Of a stretch of 64,000 nucleotides of DNA, positions 24,501 through 32,345 are shown piece by piece. The stretch spans positions 22,254,160-22,318,159 of the forward strand of contig NC_019862.2 in NCBI RefSeq assembly GCF_002234675.1, in the 5' to 3' direction. Source of the DNA: Oryzias latipes. Its lineage: Eukaryota > Chordata > Actinopteri > Beloniformes > Adrianichthyidae. The translations under genes and the position numbers were made by a program. Under the pieces are notes generated by a model. The model had not been told where the DNA came from. It saw nothing but the letters and a program-made list of their open reading frames with translations, and made no database searches. Within the stretch, counting starts at the first letter, position 1, and each line of letters begins with the position of its first letter.

Positions 24501-25294
24501 AAATATTCTGCTAAATTTAAGAAGAACTTTCTATATATTGTTCTATTCTATTACACCAGACTTAGCATGAGGCGACTTAAAGATTTTACTTTTTAGGAAA
24601 TTAAAATAAAAAGATTTTTTTCTGAACTTTTACTTTTTTGTTGTTGTTTTTTAATTCATATATTGAACCAAAACAAAACCTCGACCCTGTGTTCAATCCC
24701 CCGTTTTAAGCCAAACCCCCAAAACCCCACACCGCCAGCATGCCCGTAGAAGAGATGTGCACAAACATTTACGCTTAGCAGGCTCACTGAGAGATTTAGA
24801 ATCCTAACATTTTGTGCAGGCCAACTGCGTGCTTCGCACAAGTTTGACTATTTTTGGCCTGCAGACAGCCCGTATCCACCCGCATGAGTCACAATTTATG
24901 TGACCAATGGATACATTGTTTCAAGAGATCTATCAATTTTTGTCAAATTTGTTGGGAAACGAGAGCCATCTAAGCTCATTAGGACAATCTGACAGCTGCT
25001 GCTCGCCAGTTGAAAGCTCCCCGCTTGTCCTTTACCTCTCTCCCCCGAACTTGTTCTCCCGCTCAGTCTGGTCAATTTGGAGGATCGCCCTCGCTTCCTC
25101 TCCCCCGGTTTATCAGGAAAAGTCTTGCATGGTCCCTGGCTTGGTTCGTTCCTTGCAGTGGCAGGATTTTCTTTGCTGCGCGGCGCAGGCTTGTCTTTCT
25201 GCACCAACGTCTCTCTGTTGGACTTCTGATTGGATGAAGTCCTGGCTGCTCTAGACTGAGCCTGTTTGTTTACTGGACTTGAGGTCACATCCAT
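1577..25294 (-). CDS. tut4: Terminal uridylyltransferase 4 (TUT4/ZCCHC11), 3' end outside window
   Basis: Cytoplasmic enzyme that adds uridines to RNA 3' ends (pre-let-7 with Lin28, mRNAs with short tails). Coding exons, all with AG/GT borders and matching phases: 25036-25294, 23897-24033, 22865-22981, 22606-22783, 22423-22511, 22295-22346, 22080-22149, 20690-20816, 20440-20559, 19239-19433, 18979-19153, 18465-18898, 18047-18197, 17086-17172, 15771-15874, 15621-15678, 15439-15542, 15269-15358, 13554-13667, 6516-6593, 5662-5839, 5402-5449, 4329-4411, 4124-4239, 3825-3979, 3431-3528, 1577-2105. They give about 1315 codons. Domain order is zinc finger, inactive nucleotidyltransferase module, zinc knuckle, catalytic module, two zinc knuckles, Pro/Gln/Ser-rich tail. 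The chosen start is the ATG at 25294 (G at -3 and +4); the frame is open upstream in that exon, so an earlier start is possible. tut4 is preferred over its paralog tut7 because gpx7 is the neighbour, as in human. The N-terminus is shorter than the human one. Confidence 0.95.
2290..3095. repeat. MITE family D, two diverged copies in a tut4 intron
   Basis: Two related segments (about 2290-2545 and 2690-3095) share phrases such as GTAGAGAAATGGACACTAAA, the GTGTTCACACT block and TTTCACAGCTCTATTCC with copies near 21.0-21.7, 33.0-33.9 and 45.1-45.6 kb. They have no coding content. They look like decayed copies of a non-autonomous DNA transposon whose best-preserved copy is at 21034-21668. Confidence 0.5.
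4468..5230 (-). repeat. MITE family B copy split by a family C insertion
   Basis: The start (ATTGACTGTATTTAAGAACTGG, then the AAACAGGAAGT-like block) is the reverse complement of the right ends of the family B copies at 12.9, 50.1 and 57.9 kb. The matching interior resumes at about 5045 (CCAATCAGATGCC, GTGGTAGGGGTATGG). Between them, about 4570-4980, lies a family C copy with the AGCAATATTGGAGCTATCCAG block and the GAGTGGGTTTTAA end. This is a nested insertion inside a tut4 intron. The far terminus of family B is missing. Confidence 0.55.
6678..7440 (-). mobile_element. hAT transposon remnant with transposase fragment
   Basis: The segment begins with CAGGGGTTGGCAACCC, typical of hAT inverted-repeat ends, followed by an AGAGCC-type region. 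On the minus strand, positions 7150-7374 read LLLHNKVRWLSRGDVLRHF, a recognisable piece of a hAT-family transposase C-terminal region. No complete transposase remains and the second terminus was not found. It lies in the long tut4 intron and is not expected to be active. Confidence 0.6.
8341..10274. mobile_element. hAT-like element inserted in the L2 LINE
   Basis: The ends are 14-bp perfect inverted repeats, CAGGGCTCCAGACT at 8341-8354 and its complement at 10261-10274. Both are flanked by TAGTA (8336-8340 and 10275-10279), a 5-bp target duplication. Removing the element plus one TAGTA restores the LINE reading frame. No transposase frame is seen, so it is non-autonomous. The interior is patchy: AT-rich, then a 26-C run, then GC-rich DNA with another hAT-type end (GAGTTTGAGACCCCTGC, to 9772) and CpG-rich GTGTG tracts at 10000-10095. 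Confidence 0.8.
9120..9145. repeat. Poly-C tract
   Basis: A run of 26 C inside the hAT-like element. It forces proline-rich frames on the plus strand that are not genes. It is likely to be unstable in length and to be a sequencing weak point. Confidence 0.95.
12451..12475 (+). repeat. (CTTGC)n LINE tail
   Basis: Five tandem CTTGC units directly after AAATAAA at the end of the L2 LINE. Short tandem units of this sort are the usual 3' end of L2-clade elements, so this marks the insertion boundary. Confidence 0.85.
12947..13424 (+). repeat. MITE family B copy
   Basis: The left end TATAGGAGAACTGAACAGAGTGAGTG and right end CCAGTTCTCATGTATAGTAAAT form an imperfect inverted repeat. The interior GTGACGTCACCCATAG, CACCATGTAGGAACCAG and GGCTTCTTGGGGCC matches the copies at 50126-50615 and 57926-58394 and the inverted one at 4468-5230. 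Confidence 0.6.
13554..15874 (-). CDS. tut4: tut4 exons: catalytic nucleotidyltransferase domain
   Basis: Exon 15771-15874 carries the catalytic signature GSSKNGFGFRDSDLDIC: a GS motif and the D-L-D metal-binding pair (codons at 15807-15815). Exons 15621-15678, 15439-15542 and 15269-15358 complete the fold, including VPIVKFEH and LEGDISLYNTL, the likely site of the third catalytic carboxylate. Exon 13554-13667 is the helical nucleotide-recognition segment, CDIGDASRGSLSSYAYILM, followed by a FLQQR motif shared with the first module. All junctions keep frame. The active-site residues look intact, so this copy should be enzymatically competent. Confidence 0.95.
13745..13900 (+). repeat. hAT-type element end in a tut4 intron
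   Basis: The sequence CAGTGTTTTTCAACCAGTGAG followed by GTCAGGTGTGCTGTGGGAAA is the characteristic start of a widespread vertebrate hAT-derived repeat. The other end was not located. The rest of the intron, to 15268, holds only T-rich DNA with no further structure I could identify. Confidence 0.45.
16100..16465. repeat. Decayed MITE family D copy
   Basis: Phrases such as ATGATCAATTTTCAAAC, TGTGCATTTATATAGACTTTTC and GAAGTGGTCACTTAAACGC recur in the family D copies at 2.7-3.1, 21.0-21.7 and 33.8-33.9 kb. It sits in the tut4 intron between exons 17086-17172 and 15771-15874. The surrounding 15875-17085 is otherwise AT-rich intron. Confidence 0.4.
17086..20816 (-). CDS. tut4: tut4 exons: first PAP-associated domain, acidic linker, zinc knuckle 1
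   Basis: Exons 20690-20816 and 20440-20559 encode the palm/helical core (GNDVACLTT, then FFLQQRKEPILPVYL). Exon 19239-19433 begins IEGFEVKRVDEYHL and ends in a Lys/Glu linker. Exon 18979-19153 is the PAP-associated segment (SLGQLWLELFRFYTLEF). Exon 18465-18898 continues the module (DPFSLKRNVARSLNSQ), then runs into a long acidic linker with a glutamate run coded by a GAG/GAA-type microsatellite near 18547-18580. Exon 18047-18197 holds zinc knuckle 1, CSICKRDGHLKDEC (CX2CX4HX4C). Exon 17086-17172 starts the catalytic module (EQQKREQILAGLERFI). Confidence 0.93.
17468..17945. repeat. Diverged 28-bp minisatellite
   Basis: About 15 imperfect head-to-tail copies of a unit close to AAGCCAAAAACTGAGCTAAA plus TTATTTTG. 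Consecutive copies from about 17578 keep a 28-bp spacing. The array is interrupted by an A run with a short (TA)n at about 17749-17775. It lies in the tut4 intron between exons 18047-18197 and 17086-17172. Confidence 0.7.
19585..19611. repeat. (TG)n microsatellite in a tut4 intron
   Basis: An uninterrupted TG run of about 13 units. The surrounding intron (19434-20439) has further GTGTG-rich DNA and two related stretches, each containing GTGAAGGAGAACAGTAAT (about 19950 and 20190), suggesting an old local duplication. Confidence 0.85.
21034..21668. repeat. MITE family D, best-preserved copy
   Basis: TACACACTGGGC at the left is mirrored by GCCCAGTGTGAAAG at the right, making a terminal inverted repeat around 635 bp with no coding capacity. 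The interior shares CTTTTTCTTTCACAGCTCTGTTCC, ATGAATTTTCAAACG and ATTGAAAGTGGTCGCT with the other family D copies. It lies in the tut4 intron 20817-22079. Confidence 0.55.
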
Positions 25295-25351
25295 CCCTCC
25301 AGTGCTGCTGCTCTGCGTGGAATAAATGTCAATGATGATGACCAGGGACGT
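22080..25351 (-). CDS. tut4: tut4 exons: N-terminus, C2H2-like finger, first nucleotidyltransferase fold
   Basis: Exon 25036-25351 holds 57 nt of leader and a basic, Ser/Lys/Arg-rich low-complexity N-terminus. Exon 23897-24033 is a charged helix (EEERDLTEQQLGLRQAEER type). Exon 22865-22981 carries a U1/matrin-like C2H2 finger (CKLC, then HKHIKEKRH). Exons 22606-22149 encode the N-terminal nucleotidyltransferase fold, with LYGSCLTRFAFKSSDINID in exon 22423-22511. The usual D-h-D metal-binding motif here reads D-I-N, in keeping with the known loss of activity of this module in vertebrate TUT4/7, where it instead supports Lin28 and RNA binding. Intron phases match throughout, for example phase 1 at 22295 and phase 2 at 22080. 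Confidence 0.92.
23190..23375. repeat. MITE family C fragment
   Basis: Contains GCTCCTGATTCACAACGATT, AAGAAATACTCAGGAATGCAATTTTGAA and the ATCCTCATCATCA-AAAATGCCACC block shared with the right halves of the copies at 4.6, 25.6, 29.5 and 30.8 kb. It is truncated at both ends. The rest of this tut4 intron (22982-23896) is AT-rich and unremarkable. Confidence 0.5.
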
Positions 25352-25574
25352 CTGGACAGAGGGGAAAAAAACAAACAAACAAAAACAACCATGTTTGGAT
25401 GCAGGATTGACAAAAAGGCAGGAGGCAACATCAGACTAAACATTTGTAAAAAGAAACAAATTGCTGTTCATGGAATTACAAAGAATTCTAGTTGGGATCT
25501 GGATTTATTTGAGAGAAATCTTTAATAATTCAATACTTTTGAAGAAAACCATTACAGTAATTATTTTTAAAAGT

Positions 25575-25990
25575 CATAAACAAGTCGTCTTTTCATTATA
25601 ATCATACCGTTTTTAGCCAAAATCAAAAAATCTATGTCGTTTTTAAGGACATAGTGTCTGCAGAGAGGCAGTAATTCATCAGAAATTCACCTCAAAGTTG
25701 TGGGCAGGGCTGTTGGAGTAGAGCAATCCCGCCACCCTTCCCCTCCCCATCCCTGAGTGCTCAGTAGAGAGAGCTTGTGGCCCAGGGCCCGCCCAGCATA
25801 TTTTCTACATCAAAAATACACTCTTTTTCAAATATCAGTTTTTGTCTGCTACGAATTCACAAGGATTTGAATAAAGAAATACTCAGAAATGCAATTTTCA
25901 AGCTTAGATTTCTTTATACATCTCCGCCATCATCAGAAAAATGCCACAAGCTGTTAAAAACAGCTAAAACAACAAGATTTATCATCTTTA
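25575..25990. repeat. MITE family C copy in tut4 intron 1
   Basis: Matches the family along most of its length: GGACATAGTGTCTGCAGAG, GTTGTGGGCAGGGCTGTTGG, TTGAATAAAGAAATACTCAGAAATGC and ATCATCAGAAAAATGCCAC. The small conserved reading frame present in other copies has been deleted here. The flanking intron, 24034-25035 and 25991-26779, shows no gene. Confidence 0.55.
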
Positions 25991-26779
25991 AACGAGATGA
26001 ATGTCAAATCTAGATGATCAAATATTTCAAAGCATACCAATGAACACAGTTCAGTGCAAATGTTTCTCATATCATAACTTAAGATCTATTGCCAGTAAAT
26101 TGTATTTCATCTAAGTTTTTTTTAATTCAAAATAAGTTATGCTAGACATAAAAACTAACTAAATTGAGAGAAAATTACATTATGACAGATAACCGTTCTT
26201 ATCTTATCTCAAGGTTCAAGAGTGACACATAAAACAAAGTAAACGAAAGCACTACACTGCAATCCCTCATCGTGAGCGTGAAACGAAACCTAATTTTCCG
26301 GACTCCGGAAACGTAACTAGATCAGATGCACCCAAGCATCTGATGCGTTCACGTTCACCTGCTCTCACGATGTTAATCGATCCCTGATTCTCAACAGCAG
26401 TCCCACGTCGGTTTTGGGGTGCAGGCAGGAGCACAACACCGAGCCTGGTCGTTAGCTAAACTTTAAAAACAGAGCGGTTAACTAACTGTGAGACTAGTTT
26501 AGAAAGTGCCAGCACCCATGTAAACAAAATAAACAGCCTTATTTGAAACCCAGGAACGCCAGTGTTTATTTTTTAAATCGTTAACGTTCAGTTCCCGGCG
26601 GATTCTGACGTCCCAGAGTTCGTTTTTAAGCTAGCTAGCCGGTGGATGAGGCTCGAGCTAGCTACAAAAACACATCAAAGATCGGGTACATCGCTGCCGC
26701 ACGGCAATTAAAAACAAAAAAACAAAAACGAAGGGACGTGGTCGGACGCTACCCCACTCATAAGCAAGCACAGACTCAC

Positions 26780-26960
26780 TTTGAAGTGTGAGGTGGGTTC
26801 CGGATTATGGTTTAAATCTCTCCATGGTGAGGCTCCGCGTCATGTTGTTCAAATCCCACGGCCCTGGTCAAAACAGCGACCACTGACGCCATGTTAATAC
26901 ATTTCGCCCGCTGCATTGTGGGAGTGCCAGTGATGATGGTGAAGAGGGCGTATTGTGTAC
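26780..26960 (-). promoter_or_regulatory. tut4: Putative tut4 promoter and noncoding first exon
   Basis: A good donor, TTCAAA|GTGAGT, lies at 26779, so exon 1 would run leftward to 26780 and splice to the acceptor at 25352. The region contains GCATTGTGGGAG and GACGCCATGTT, which resemble ZNF143-type and YY1-type promoter motifs of housekeeping genes. Exon 1 would carry a short upstream frame, ATG at 26892 to TAA at 26812 (26 codons, A at -3), and a second ATG frame of 12 codons. The transcription start is not defined by the sequence alone. Confidence 0.5.
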
Positions 26961-27453
26961 TGCGTTCAAGTCTGCACGGAAATTCCACCATTAATATAAG
27001 GTGGTTCTTTTACTTTCACCCATCCACATTAGCTATCTAGCTGAAGAAAAATGAAAGCATGGTAATCGTTAAAGGTAATTGTTACTTAGTTAGCATTGAT
27101 TTAACCCTACTTAACTACTCAACTAAGACAAAATCATTGAAAACATGTTTTACTTTTCCTGCTGCTTATTGCTTTGGGGAAATAAACACAATCTTTGTTT
27201 TTACAAAAATGCTTTTTAATCTGCTGGACTGTATGGTTGTACAGGCTGTTAAAGGGTTGATTTTAGATTATTCAAGTTTATATAGGCCTACTTACGGTCT
27301 GTGTTGTTGTTGTTTTTTTTTGTTTAAACCTATCTTTTAAAGGGAAAATTCAAGTTTTTCTAAATGTCCACGAATGGTATTGGTTTGAATTTTTCCATTT
27401 TTCAACCTGTCATGCAAAGAATACATATATTTTTATTTATCTCTATTTCTTTG

Positions 27454-27455
<2 letters not shown>

Positions 27456-27541
<86 letters not shown>
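27456..27541. repeat. (ATT)n microsatellite
   Basis: About 28 uninterrupted ATT units just upstream of the duplicated gpx7 promoter segment. The polytyrosine frame it produces is an artefact of the repeat. Confidence 0.97.
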
Positions 27542-27543
<2 letters not shown>

Positions 27544-27548
27544 TTGGA

Positions 27549-27675
27549 AGGAAACGCAGTCATTGGAGTGTTTAGGAACTGCAATAGTTTTATTTTTACA
27601 ACCTTTTCCCGGAAGTCACGTGCCACAGCGTGTAGCTTGATGGTGACAGAAGTTTTCCACAGACCTGGCAGTTTT
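27549..27675 (+). promoter_or_regulatory. Upstream copy of duplicated gpx7 promoter segment
   Basis: This 127-bp stretch aligns with 27755-27881 along its whole length. It starts AGGAAACGCAGTCATTGG and contains CCCGGAAGTCACGTGCCAC (27608-27626), an ETS-type GGAAGT fused to a CACGTG E-box. It ends CTGGCAGTTTT and is followed by AAA|GTAAGT, a possible splice donor that the downstream copy lacks. It may act as a second promoter or enhancer, or be a passive duplicate. Confidence 0.6.
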
Positions 27676-27754
27676 AAAGTAAGTAATAAGGAATAATTTT
27701 TTTGTTTAATATTCTTTTTTCTTTTTTAAAATTGTTGATACTACTATTTTTTAA

Positions 27755-27881
27755 AGGAAACGTAGTCATTGGGATGTTTACGAATTGCATTCATTTTATT
27801 TTTCCAACCTTCCTCCGGAAGTCACGTGCCACAACTTTTACCTTGACAGTGACAGAAGTTTGCAGCTGAGCTGGCAGTTCG
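27755..27881 (+). promoter_or_regulatory. gpx7: gpx7 proximal promoter and 5' leader
   Basis: The downstream copy ends 9 bp before the gpx7 ATG. It contains TCCGGAAGTCACGTGCC at 27814-27830, an ETS site joined to an E-box of the USF/TFE3 type, about 65 bp before the start codon. No TATA box is seen near it. This motif is unchanged from the other copy although the flanks differ at many positions. Confidence 0.6.
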
Positions 27882-27890
27882 GCAGAAAAG

Positions 27891-30800
27891 ATGCTCCGCT
27901 CAGCGCTCGCCGTTTTTGTAACACTATTCAGTCTCTCTGAAAGCAAACAAAAGGACTTTTACACCTTCAAAGTTGTGAACAGCAGAGGGAAGCTCGTGTC
28001 TCTAGAAAAATACCGGGGTTCGGTGAGTCCAAATGAAATAAACAAAACTAACAGAACCTCTTCCTGCGCCGAACCTGGATGGAATATATTTTGCGGGACC
28101 TTTCCGCTCCTTTTGCATGCCGGCATGAGCGCATCTTTTAAGAGAGTGCTTTAACTTTCTGTCTGCAGATGGGACTAACACTTGTCTGAATGCTGTGGGG
28201 CGCTCGGGCTCCTCTCGGTAGTCTACGTGGCAGGAGGCCTGCAGCTGTAGGAGCTCTGCAGCTCCCATGAACTACTAGTGAAGGTACCACGATCCAAGCT
28301 GTCCACAAACGCAACATTTCACTGATGCATTAAAATGCACACGAAAAATTAAAGCCCTATTATTACAATATTGTTTTCGCAATTCTTTCTATCTGCATTT
28401 TTGGATGAACGTCCTCAAAAGTGATGACATCACAGGCGGGCGAAACCAAAATGAATTAGAATGAGAAGATTAAAAGTCAAAGCAGAAAGTTACACAAAAT
28501 ATTAAGTTATTCAAGTCACAACAAGAGCTCAACAGTTTGTACTTTGGTTTCAATGAAAGCATCGTATCTGATGCTTTGTTTTGTTTATTTTGGGAGGACT
28601 ATAGATTTTTATTTTAAACATTATGATTTGTTTATGTTTAAATAAACGAGAGGAACACACTGCACCCTTTAAAGCATGAATGAAGCTCTTGCATGTGCTG
28701 ATCTGCACTAACACTTGTGTTTGGGACCTGCAGCCTATAGATTTTATTGATTCCTTTTGCATTATGACTAACAGTTTCACGTGATGTATCACGTGATGTA
28801 ATAAAGGAGAGAGAAAAGATTTTTTTTTGCCTTTATTATTAAATGTTTCCCGTTTAGTTTTAAACTGCTATCAGAAGAAAGCGTGCAGTAGATCAAAGAT
28901 CATATAGACTTTGATTTATAATATAATAATAATGGATTGGATTTATCTGCGCTTTTCAAGACACCCAAAGCGCTAGTGTGTCCATTATTCATTCACTCCT
29001 CATTCATACTTGGTGATGGTAAGCTACTGTTGTAGCCACAGCTGGCCTGGGGCAGACTGACGGAGGCGTGGCTGCCAGTTCGCGCCTACGGCCCCTCTGA
29101 CCATCACCGGGATCATTCATGCGCATTCACACACCAGTGGAGCCACACTGGAGGCAAGGAGGGTGAAGTGTCTTGCCCAAGCACACAACGGCATTTTGGC
29201 TGGTGGGAGCGGGGATCGAACCGCCAACCCTTCGATCATTGGACGACCCGCTCAACCACCTCAGCCACTGTCGCCCGATTTGACTGAACGAGAGAAGATA
29301 ATTTATTCTTTCATTTCTATTTATTGTTTTTATTCAGAACCAAGAAAATTGGTAAATTCATCGACCTCTCATGGGGGGGGACATAATTGCTAAAAACTTA
29401 TTGAACCTTTTTCATACTATAAAAGTTATTCTTTATAGTATAACCCAATCATTTAAAATAAACATTGAAATAAAAAGAAAATAATACACATATCTTTCTA
29501 AAATTAATATAAAGACCCACTCCGATCATCTTTTGATCTCTTATAAAAGTGTTTCCAGTGGTCTTTTAATTATGATTATGCTGTTTTTAGCCAAAATAAA
29601 AACATATAAACATTTGCTTACTCTCTCTCACTCCCCCAACCTAAAATTAGCGGTGCAACAAAAATGGCGAGCAATATTAGAGCTATCCAGTTGTATGGTT
29701 TTGAGCAAGACGCCTGCTCAGACGAGGAAAATGAAGATGTTCTTGGATCTATTTGTCTCCAAGTGGATGCATCAGAATGGAGCGGAGCACGGAGCTCAAA
29801 ACAAATACGATCTTTTTTTTCAACAGCATGTTTTTGTCTGCTCCTGGTTCAGAATGTTGAAGTACTTAGAAATGTAGTTTTGAGCAGAATTTTTGTCCTC
29901 CATCCTCAGAAAATGCCACAACACCAAAAACATACTTCATCAGAGTGAATCTATGAAAGCAAATTTGGGGAAATGTTTTTTGCCGGCTTGTTGTCACTGT
30001 ATTTGTGTTTCTTCAGGTGTCGCTGGTGGTGAACGTAGCCAGTGAATGTGGCTTCACCGAAGAACATTACAAAGACCTGCAGCAGCTCCAGCGGGACTTT
30101 GGCTCAAGTCACTTCAATGTTCTGGGTTTCCCCTGCAACCAGTTCGGGCAGCAGGAGCCGGGCAGCGACAAGGAAATCGACAGCTTTGTGCGCAGAGTCT
30201 ATGGAGTCTCCTTCCCGCTGTTCAGCAAAATCGCTGTAGTTGGAACAGGAGCCCATAATGTCTACAAGTATCTTGCTGGTAAGATCTTTGATCCCCCAAA
30301 AGAGCTGCAAATGTCTACTGCTCACAAAGATAACCCCCTTTAATCTGTGCAGAATTGAATCTGTTAACTCAGGAGATGTCAGCGGGGAGACCTAAATAAC
30401 AAACAATCTTTGACATACCATACTTTGACATACATACTTTGACCGCTAAAGCGATCAACGTGAATCATCGGATTCTGAGGAAGAGAAAAGCTGCTTTTCA
30501 TATCGGCTTTAAACTGTTACGTAACGCATTCCTAATTATTAGCTGATTAAGTTGATTGCATATCGGCGCAAAGCTGCTTTTCTCCGCTTCAGAATCCGCT
30601 GGAATTACGTTCTTTGCTTAAACTGTTTTAATAATTACAGTAGTCAAAATAATGTCAACACTGGAGCTAAAGCTTTGCTGTTAATAGAACAAACAGTTTT
30701 CACTTTGCAAATGTGTTTAAAAACGTCCTTAAATCGTTTTTTAAACAACAGTTTTTAAAATTAATTAGTTTAAAGTCTCAATCTGATCATTTTTGATCAA

Positions 30801-31493
30801 TTTTAAGGCGTTTCCCAGAGGTCTTTTAATTCTGATCATGCAGCTTTTATCTATCCTGTGTCGTTTTCTAGGACATAGTGTCTGTAGAGCAGCAGGAGCT
30901 CATTAGACATTCGCCTTTGAGTTGTGGGCGGGACTGTTGACGCAGAGTAAGCCCTTTTCAACTTCCCATCATCCATCTGTTTGAATGGTGAGCAATTTTG
31001 GAGCGATGCTGCTGTACGGTTCAGAACCAGATGCCTCCTCAGACGAGGAAAACAAAGACAAACGTGGATCTAGTCGTCTATAAGTAGATGCATCAGAATG
31101 GAGCAGGGCAGGGAGCTTGAGGACCGCCGATTATAGTTTCTACTTGACAACTATAAGCTTTTTCCAACTGCATTTATTCATCTGCTCCTGATTCACAACA
31201 AAAAAGAAATACTAAGAAATTTAATTTTAAGCCACCAAAAACACAATTTTCATCAGAGTGGGTCTTTTAAGAAAATGATTAAAGAAGATTTTGGAATGAT
31301 GTTGTAAAGTTTGCTTTTGATTTTCACAGACTCGTCCGGAAAAGAGCCCGACTGGAACTTCTGGAAGTATCTCATTGACGTGAACGGCAAAGTGGTGGAT
31401 GCGTGGGGACCCAAGGTTTCCGTCAAAGAAATCCGGCCCAAAATAGCTGAAATGGTTCGGCAGATAATCCTAAAGAAGAAAGAGGAGCTTTAA
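27891..31493 (+). CDS. gpx7: Glutathione peroxidase 7 (ER, cysteine type)
   Basis: Exons 27891-28022, 30017-30278 and 31330-31493 join in frame to 185 codons plus stop; human GPX7 has 187. GPX7 works in the secretory pathway as a peroxide sensor that passes oxidation to protein disulfide isomerase. An N-terminal hydrophobic stretch (residues 1-18) is a signal peptide. The active-site motif is ASECGFT with TGT for cysteine, not selenocysteine. FPCNQFGQQEP and the WNFWKYL motif (catalytic Gln and Trp/Asn) are intact. The C-terminus is KEEL, a plausible KDEL-like ER retrieval signal. Intron 1 (2 kb) holds a SINE and a family C element; intron 2 (1 kb) holds another family C element. Confidence 0.96.
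28920..29280 (-). repeat. tRNA-derived SINE
   Basis: Read on the minus strand from 29280, it has an A box (TGGCTGAGGTGGTTGAGCGG) and a B box (GGTTCGATCCC), then a body containing CACTTCACCCTCC and a tail near GCGCTTTGGGTGTC. This is the layout of tRNA-headed fish SINEs. It lies in gpx7 intron 1, opposite to the gene. Confidence 0.7.
29508..29950 (+). repeat. MITE family C copy with conserved small frame
   Basis: Starts AAAGACCCACTCCGATCATC and ends CATCAGAGTG. At 29664 an ATG opens a frame beginning MASNIRAIQLYGF and continuing to an acidic DEENED stretch, about 94 codons. Related frames occur at the same place in the copies at 4.7 and 31.0 kb. It lies in gpx7 intron 1, directly before exon 2. 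Confidence 0.6.
30768..31270 (+). repeat. MITE family C copy, most complete ends
   Basis: The left end TTAAAGTCTCAATCTGATCA and right end CATCAGAGTGGGTCTTTTAA are imperfect inverted repeats that include TTAA, suggesting a piggyBac-like target preference. Inside is GTTGTGGGCGGGACTGTTG and a short frame from about 30985 (YGSEPDASSDEEN) ending in TAA near 31083. It lies in gpx7 intron 2. Confidence 0.6.
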
Positions 31494-31717
31494 GTTGCTT
31501 CCAGATCCTTTGCAGCAAAGAGAACCAAAGGAACAAACGACACATTTGTAGAAATCTTGTTGAGGTCTTGAATTTATCTGACAAGCGTTAATCCCATCTT
31601 CATGCACTAATGAAACGTCACTGTGTCCGTATGTTTGTCACGTTTGAATCAAGAACTCTTGAGTTTTTTTATATACTAAGTACAAATGCTTTGATTTGAT
31701 TTTTTTGTTTGTTATTG

Positions 31718-31723
31718 AATAAA
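31718..31723 (+). terminator. gpx7: gpx7 polyadenylation signal
   Basis: AATAAA, 225 bp after the gpx7 stop codon, in an AT-rich 3' leader followed by TG-rich DNA. Confidence 0.7.
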
Positions 31724-31861
31724 CTTTTACTGTGATGACTTGGTTTTTGAGATGGTGCTTAGCTATTTTCACTAAAACTTCAGATGTTTGTTGAAGTTGG
31801 TTCAAATCTGTTTTTTTTACGGTGGCCCTGAAGTTCAAATCACATCAACAAATCACTCGAC

Positions 31862-32345
31862 AATTAAAAAAGCAAAGCAATTAATAAAAAAACAACTTCG
31901 CATTTTAGAAATCAATACAAAATTCCAAAAACCAAAATGTAATTCATGAAAAAACCACAATTCCAAAAAAAAAAAAAAAAAACGTAAAAAAAGGGAAAAT
32001 AAAAGAGGAGTCCAGAAATAAGAAATGTTAAAAAATAATTCAAAGAAACCGGAAAAGGTAGGTATCATATGAGTTATTTGGCCTGAAAATATCTTCCGAC
32101 AGACGATATTTCTTTGAACGTCTGGCCACACCCACTGCAAAAGTTTGCTCATTGCTCAGTTCTTCCTTTAGCTCAGTTGGAGCAAAACGTCCTTATGTTG
32201 CTGTCGTCATCCAATCAGAGATGTCCAATCTAGCATACTTGTGTTTTCTTAAATGCTTTTTTTTACAATTTGGTCTGTGGAATTTTATTTTAACTTCTAA
32301 AATATGTTTTTTAGTACTATTTGTTCTGCTTTTTTTTATTTAACT
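31862..32345. repeat. Possible MITE with long imperfect terminal inverted repeats
   Basis: About 60 bp at the left (AAAAAAGCAAAGCAATTAAT to CAAAATTCC) is a diverged inverted match to the right end (GGAATTTTATTTTAACTTCT to TCTGCTTTTTT). The interior has no coding content. The AT-rich composition makes chance similarity a concern. Confidence 0.35.

Noticed and set aside
27364-27696. Plus-strand frame with a long tyrosine run
   Set aside because: It is translation of the (ATT)n microsatellite; no coding features on either side.
29200-29280. Possible tRNA gene on the minus strand
   Set aside because: It has A and B boxes but is followed by a SINE body and does not form a full tRNA; the same holds at 46840-46910.
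30046-30063. Selenocysteine codon in gpx7
   Set aside because: The active-site codon is TGT, and no TGA occurs in frame; the cysteine form is normal for GPX7.
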